From NCBI GenBank assembly GCA_012519125.1, contig JAAYQY010000304.1, forward strand, positions 1 to 7,267: a DNA stretch of 7,267 nucleotides, read 5' to 3'. Within the stretch, counting starts at the first letter, position 1; the number at the start of each line of letters is the position of its first letter. Positions 5,233-7,267 of the stretch are shown in pieces. The notes below the pieces were generated by a model. It was given only the letters and a program-made list of their open reading frames with translations. It made no database searches and was not told the origin of the DNA. Both the position numbers and the translations under genes were made by a program. This stretch comes from Spirochaetales bacterium (GTDB lineage Bacteria > Spirochaetota > Spirochaetia > Sphaerochaetales > Sphaerochaetaceae).

Positions 5233-6297
5233 ATGGGTAATCTTTCCAGAATTCAAAGCATTTGTGATGCGAACGGCATCTCTGGGTTTGAGGATGAGGT
5301 GGTTGAAGTCATCAAGCAGGAAGCTGAGGGATTGGGAACCTTTCAAGAGGACTCCCTTCGCAACCTGTACCTGTATCGGGATTCACATGATGAACACCTT
5401 CCTACTGTCCTCTTGGATGCCCATACCGATGAAGTGGGATTCATGGTCAAGACCATCAGGGATAACGGTATGCTTGAGTTCATTCCCATCGGCGGCTGGG
5501 TCACCACAAACATCCCAGCCCACAAGGTTCGGGTGCAGACAGCGAGCAAAGGTGTGGTAATCGGCATTATCGGTTCAAAACCCCCACACTATATGAGCGA
5601 GGCCGAGCGCAAGAGCACTCCTGAGATCAGCAGTCTTTTCATCGATATCGGATGCACCAGTCGTGAAGAAGTACTCTCCTTGGGTGTGGACATTGCCTCC
5701 CCTGTCATTCCTGAAGCCCAGTGCAGTTACAACGAACAGAACAACCTGCTCTTCGGGAAAGCTTTTGACTGCCGTTTGGGCTGTTCGACCATCATTGATG
5801 TACTGGAGGATCTGAAGGATGAAGCGCTCAAGGTGAATCTGGTCGCAGGATTTGCCAGCCAGGAAGAGGTCGGTTGCCGAGGTGCCCAAGTTACTGCCCG
5901 CAAAGTCAAACCGGATGTAGCCATCTGCTTCGAAGGCAGCCCAGCCGATGATACCTTTCTCCCCCCGTACCAGCAGCAAACCAAGGTGGGCAAAGGCCCG
6001 ATGCTCCGTTTCATCGACTCACGCATGATCACCAACCCACGCTTCCAACGGTTTGCCCTTGATATGGCCCAGCAGTATGGGATCCCCGTACAAAAAGGTG
6101 TTCGCGATGGGGGTGCAACCAATGCATCTGCCCTCCACCTAGCCGAACAGGGAATCCCGACAATCGTCATCGGAATCCCCGTCCGCTACGCCCATACCCA
6201 CTGGGGTGTCGCCAGCATGGTTGATGTCGATGCTTCGATTGAGCTGGCGCGCGCCATCCTTACCCATCTGGACAAGGCTGTCATCGAATCTTTCTAG
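5233..6297 (+). CDS. M42-family metallo-aminopeptidase (FrvX/glutamyl aminopeptidase-like), 354 aa
   Basis: This is a cytosolic two-metal aminopeptidase of the M42 (TET-type) family, which trims N-terminal residues from peptides and usually assembles as a dodecamer. The start at 5233 is chosen because GAGGAGG (5221-5227) lies 5 bases upstream; the frame is open back to TTG 5152 and ATG 5200, but those lack a ribosome site. Motifs seen: AHTDEVGF (63-70; metal ligand His64 and catalytic-site Asp66), AFDCRLGC (177-184; bridging Asp179), SQEEVG (209-214; catalytic Glu211 and metal Glu212), FEGSPADD (233-240; Glu234 where many members have Asp) and RYAHTHWG (318-325; His321). The length is normal. 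Cys180 stands where many relatives have a second Asp. It diverges from the antiporter gene and is followed 63 bases later by an aldehyde dehydrogenase. Substrate preference is not predictable. Confidence 0.92.
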   Translation: MGNLSRIQSICDANGISGFEDEVVEVIKQEAEGLGTFQEDSLRNLYLYRDSHDEHLPTVLLDAHTDEVGFMVKTIRDNGMLEFIPIGGWVTTNIPAHKVRVQTASKGVVIGIIGSKPPHYMSEAERKSTPEISSLFIDIGCTSREEVLSLGVDIASPVIPEAQCSYNEQNNLLFGKAFDCRLGCSTIIDVLEDLKDEALKVNLVAGFASQEEVGCRGAQVTARKVKPDVAICFEGSPADDTFLPPYQQQTKVGKGPMLRFIDSRMITNPRFQRFALDMAQQYGIPVQKGVRDGGATNASALHLAEQGIPTIVIGIPVRYAHTHWGVASMVDVDASIELARAILTHLDKAVIESF

Positions 6298-6307
6298 ACA
6301 GTTCGTT

Positions 6308-6337
6308 TTGACAAAGCCTTGTCTTGAGTGCAATACT
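6308..6337 (+). promoter_or_regulatory. Promoter for the aldehyde dehydrogenase gene, with overlapping short palindrome
   Basis: A perfect -35 TTGACA (6308-6313), an 18-base spacer and a fair -10 AATACT (6332-6337, four of six) give a start near 6344. A small inverted repeat GACAA-AGCC-TTGTC (6310-6323) overlaps the -35. It could be an operator half-site pair or chance. The promoter lies just after the M42 stop codon, so the dehydrogenase may be transcribed alone as well as by readthrough. Confidence 0.55.
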
Positions 6338-6360
6338 TTGGAAGAAGGGAGGGAGAATGC

Positions 6361-7267
6361 ATGAACGAAGTCCAGCTTTGCCTTGCTGAGATGCGAACCT
6401 TTTTTGCCAGCGGAACAACCCTGTCCATTTCTTGGCGGAAAGAGCAACTCAGAAGCTTGAAGAAGCGTATCCGTGAATATGAGAAACCTCTCATGAATGC
6501 GCTCTTTGAGGATTTGGGCAAGTCGGACTTCGAAGCCTTTGCCACAGAGATCGGCCTTGTCTACCAAGAAATCGACAACCATCTGAAGCATCTGGACCGA
6601 TGGGCTGCAAAGAAACGGGTAAAAGCCTCTCTGCTCTCATTTCCTTCCAAGGCATACACCATTGCCCAGCCTAAAGGCGTGGTGCTGATCATGAGTCCTT
6701 GGAATTATCCATTCCAGCTCAGTATCGCACCCTTGGTCAGTGCTCTGGCCGCAGGAAACTGCATCATCCTCAAGCCATCCCGGTACAGTGCCCACACTTC
6801 CCAGGTACTGGAAGAAATCCTCTTCAAAACCTTTCCCAGTCATCATGTGGCCACCTTCCAAGGCGGCAGTGAGATGAATCAGGAACTGCTCAGCCACCGT
6901 TTCGACCATATTTTCTTTACCGGAAGCCCAACGGTAGGAAGGATCGTGATGCAGGAAGCCGCGAAGACACTGACCCCAGTAACCTTGGAGCTGGGTGGGA
7001 AAAGCCCGGTCATCGTGGAAGCTGACAGCGATGTTGAGCTTGCTGCCCGGCGAATCATCTGGGGAAAGTGCCTCAATGCAGGACAGACCTGCATCGCACC
7101 CGACTACGTTCTGGTAGAACGCAAAGCACAAGCCCCTCTGCTGGAAGCCCTCAAGAAAGCGATCAGTACCATGTTCGGCAACGAAGCGCTGCACCACAGT
7201 GACTATCCGCACATCATCAACCAAAAACATTTCTCGCGCCTCATCTCACTCTTTGGCATGGGAAATC
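6361..7267 (+). CDS. Class-3-like aldehyde dehydrogenase, 5' part (first 302 aa; runs off the window)
   Basis: This is an NAD(P)+-dependent enzyme oxidising aldehydes to carboxylic acids, closest in style to the ALDH3/YwdH group, with a short N-terminus and no leader. The start ATG 6361 is preceded by GGAGG (6348-6352) with 8 bases between; the ATG at 6357 is out of frame and soon stops. Landmarks seen: SPWNYPF (112-118, with Asn115 of the oxyanion site), KPSR (138-141), FTGSPTVG (186-193, Rossmann turn), TLELGGKSP (208-216, general base Glu210) and NAGQTCIAPDY (239-249, nucleophile Cys244). At position 141 Arg replaces the Glu of the usual KPSE, a position that contacts the cofactor's adenosine ribose. 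About 150 C-terminal residues lie outside the window. The physiological aldehyde cannot be told. Confidence 0.93.
   Translation, partial: MNEVQLCLAEMRTFFASGTTLSISWRKEQLRSLKKRIREYEKPLMNALFEDLGKSDFEAFATEIGLVYQEIDNHLKHLDRWAAKKRVKASLLSFPSKAYTIAQPKGVVLIMSPWNYPFQLSIAPLVSALAAGNCIILKPSRYSAHTSQVLEEILFKTFPSHHVATFQGGSEMNQELLSHRFDHIFFTGSPTVGRIVMQEAAKTLTPVTLELGGKSPVIVEADSDVELAARRIIWGKCLNAGQTCIAPDYVLVERKAQAPLLEALKKAISTMFGNEALHHSDYPHIINQKHFSRLISLFGMGN

Overview
The window looks like ordinary bacterial chromosome of mid-range GC (about half). Genes are closely packed on both strands, start sites carry clear Shine-Dalgarno sequences, and promoters resemble sigma-70 sites. The protein style (a diverged ComM, an NHA-type antiporter, an M42 peptidase of the 'FEG..ADDT' type) and the tRNAs without encoded CCA fit a free-living spirochaete such as Sphaerochaeta. 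That placement is a low-confidence impression, not something the sequence proves. I see no insertion sequence, phage gene, CRISPR array or rRNA.

Layout, left to right. Positions 1-486 hold no large gene. The minus strand there has a candidate 59-residue CxxC protein (247-426), followed by about 240 bases rich in purines and hairpins. Two of those hairpins have features that favour minus-strand RNA: a G.U pair with a CUCG loop, and a GCGA loop. A plus-strand pair follows: a MATE-family efflux transporter (487-1833), then, 9-18 bases on, a ComM/YifB-family AAA+ ATPase (to 3216) that keeps its ATP-binding motifs but has lost the usual family histidines. Next comes a tRNA-Lys(TTT) and tRNA-Glu(TTC) unit with a strong promoter and a classic terminator (3238-3497). 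About 240 bases without a recognised gene (3498-3737) hold a 16-bp inverted repeat and a weak promoter-like sequence.

On the minus strand, 3738-5009 encodes a cation/proton antiporter related to the NHA (SLC9B) branch of CPA2. It has a strong promoter at 5134-5162 and a leader of about 118 nt with three hairpins, the last next to the Shine-Dalgarno sequence. Diverging from it on the plus strand are an M42 metallo-aminopeptidase (5233-6297) and, with its own promoter, a class-3-like aldehyde dehydrogenase (6361 onward) cut off by the window edge.

The genes do not form one pathway. They read as housekeeping and stress functions: drug or metabolite export, DNA branch processing, translation, ion and pH balance, peptide turnover and aldehyde removal. 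I did not find a convincing new defence or mobile system. The parts most worth a second look are the small CxxC ORF with the structured region beside it, the diverged ComM, and the structured leader of the antiporter gene.
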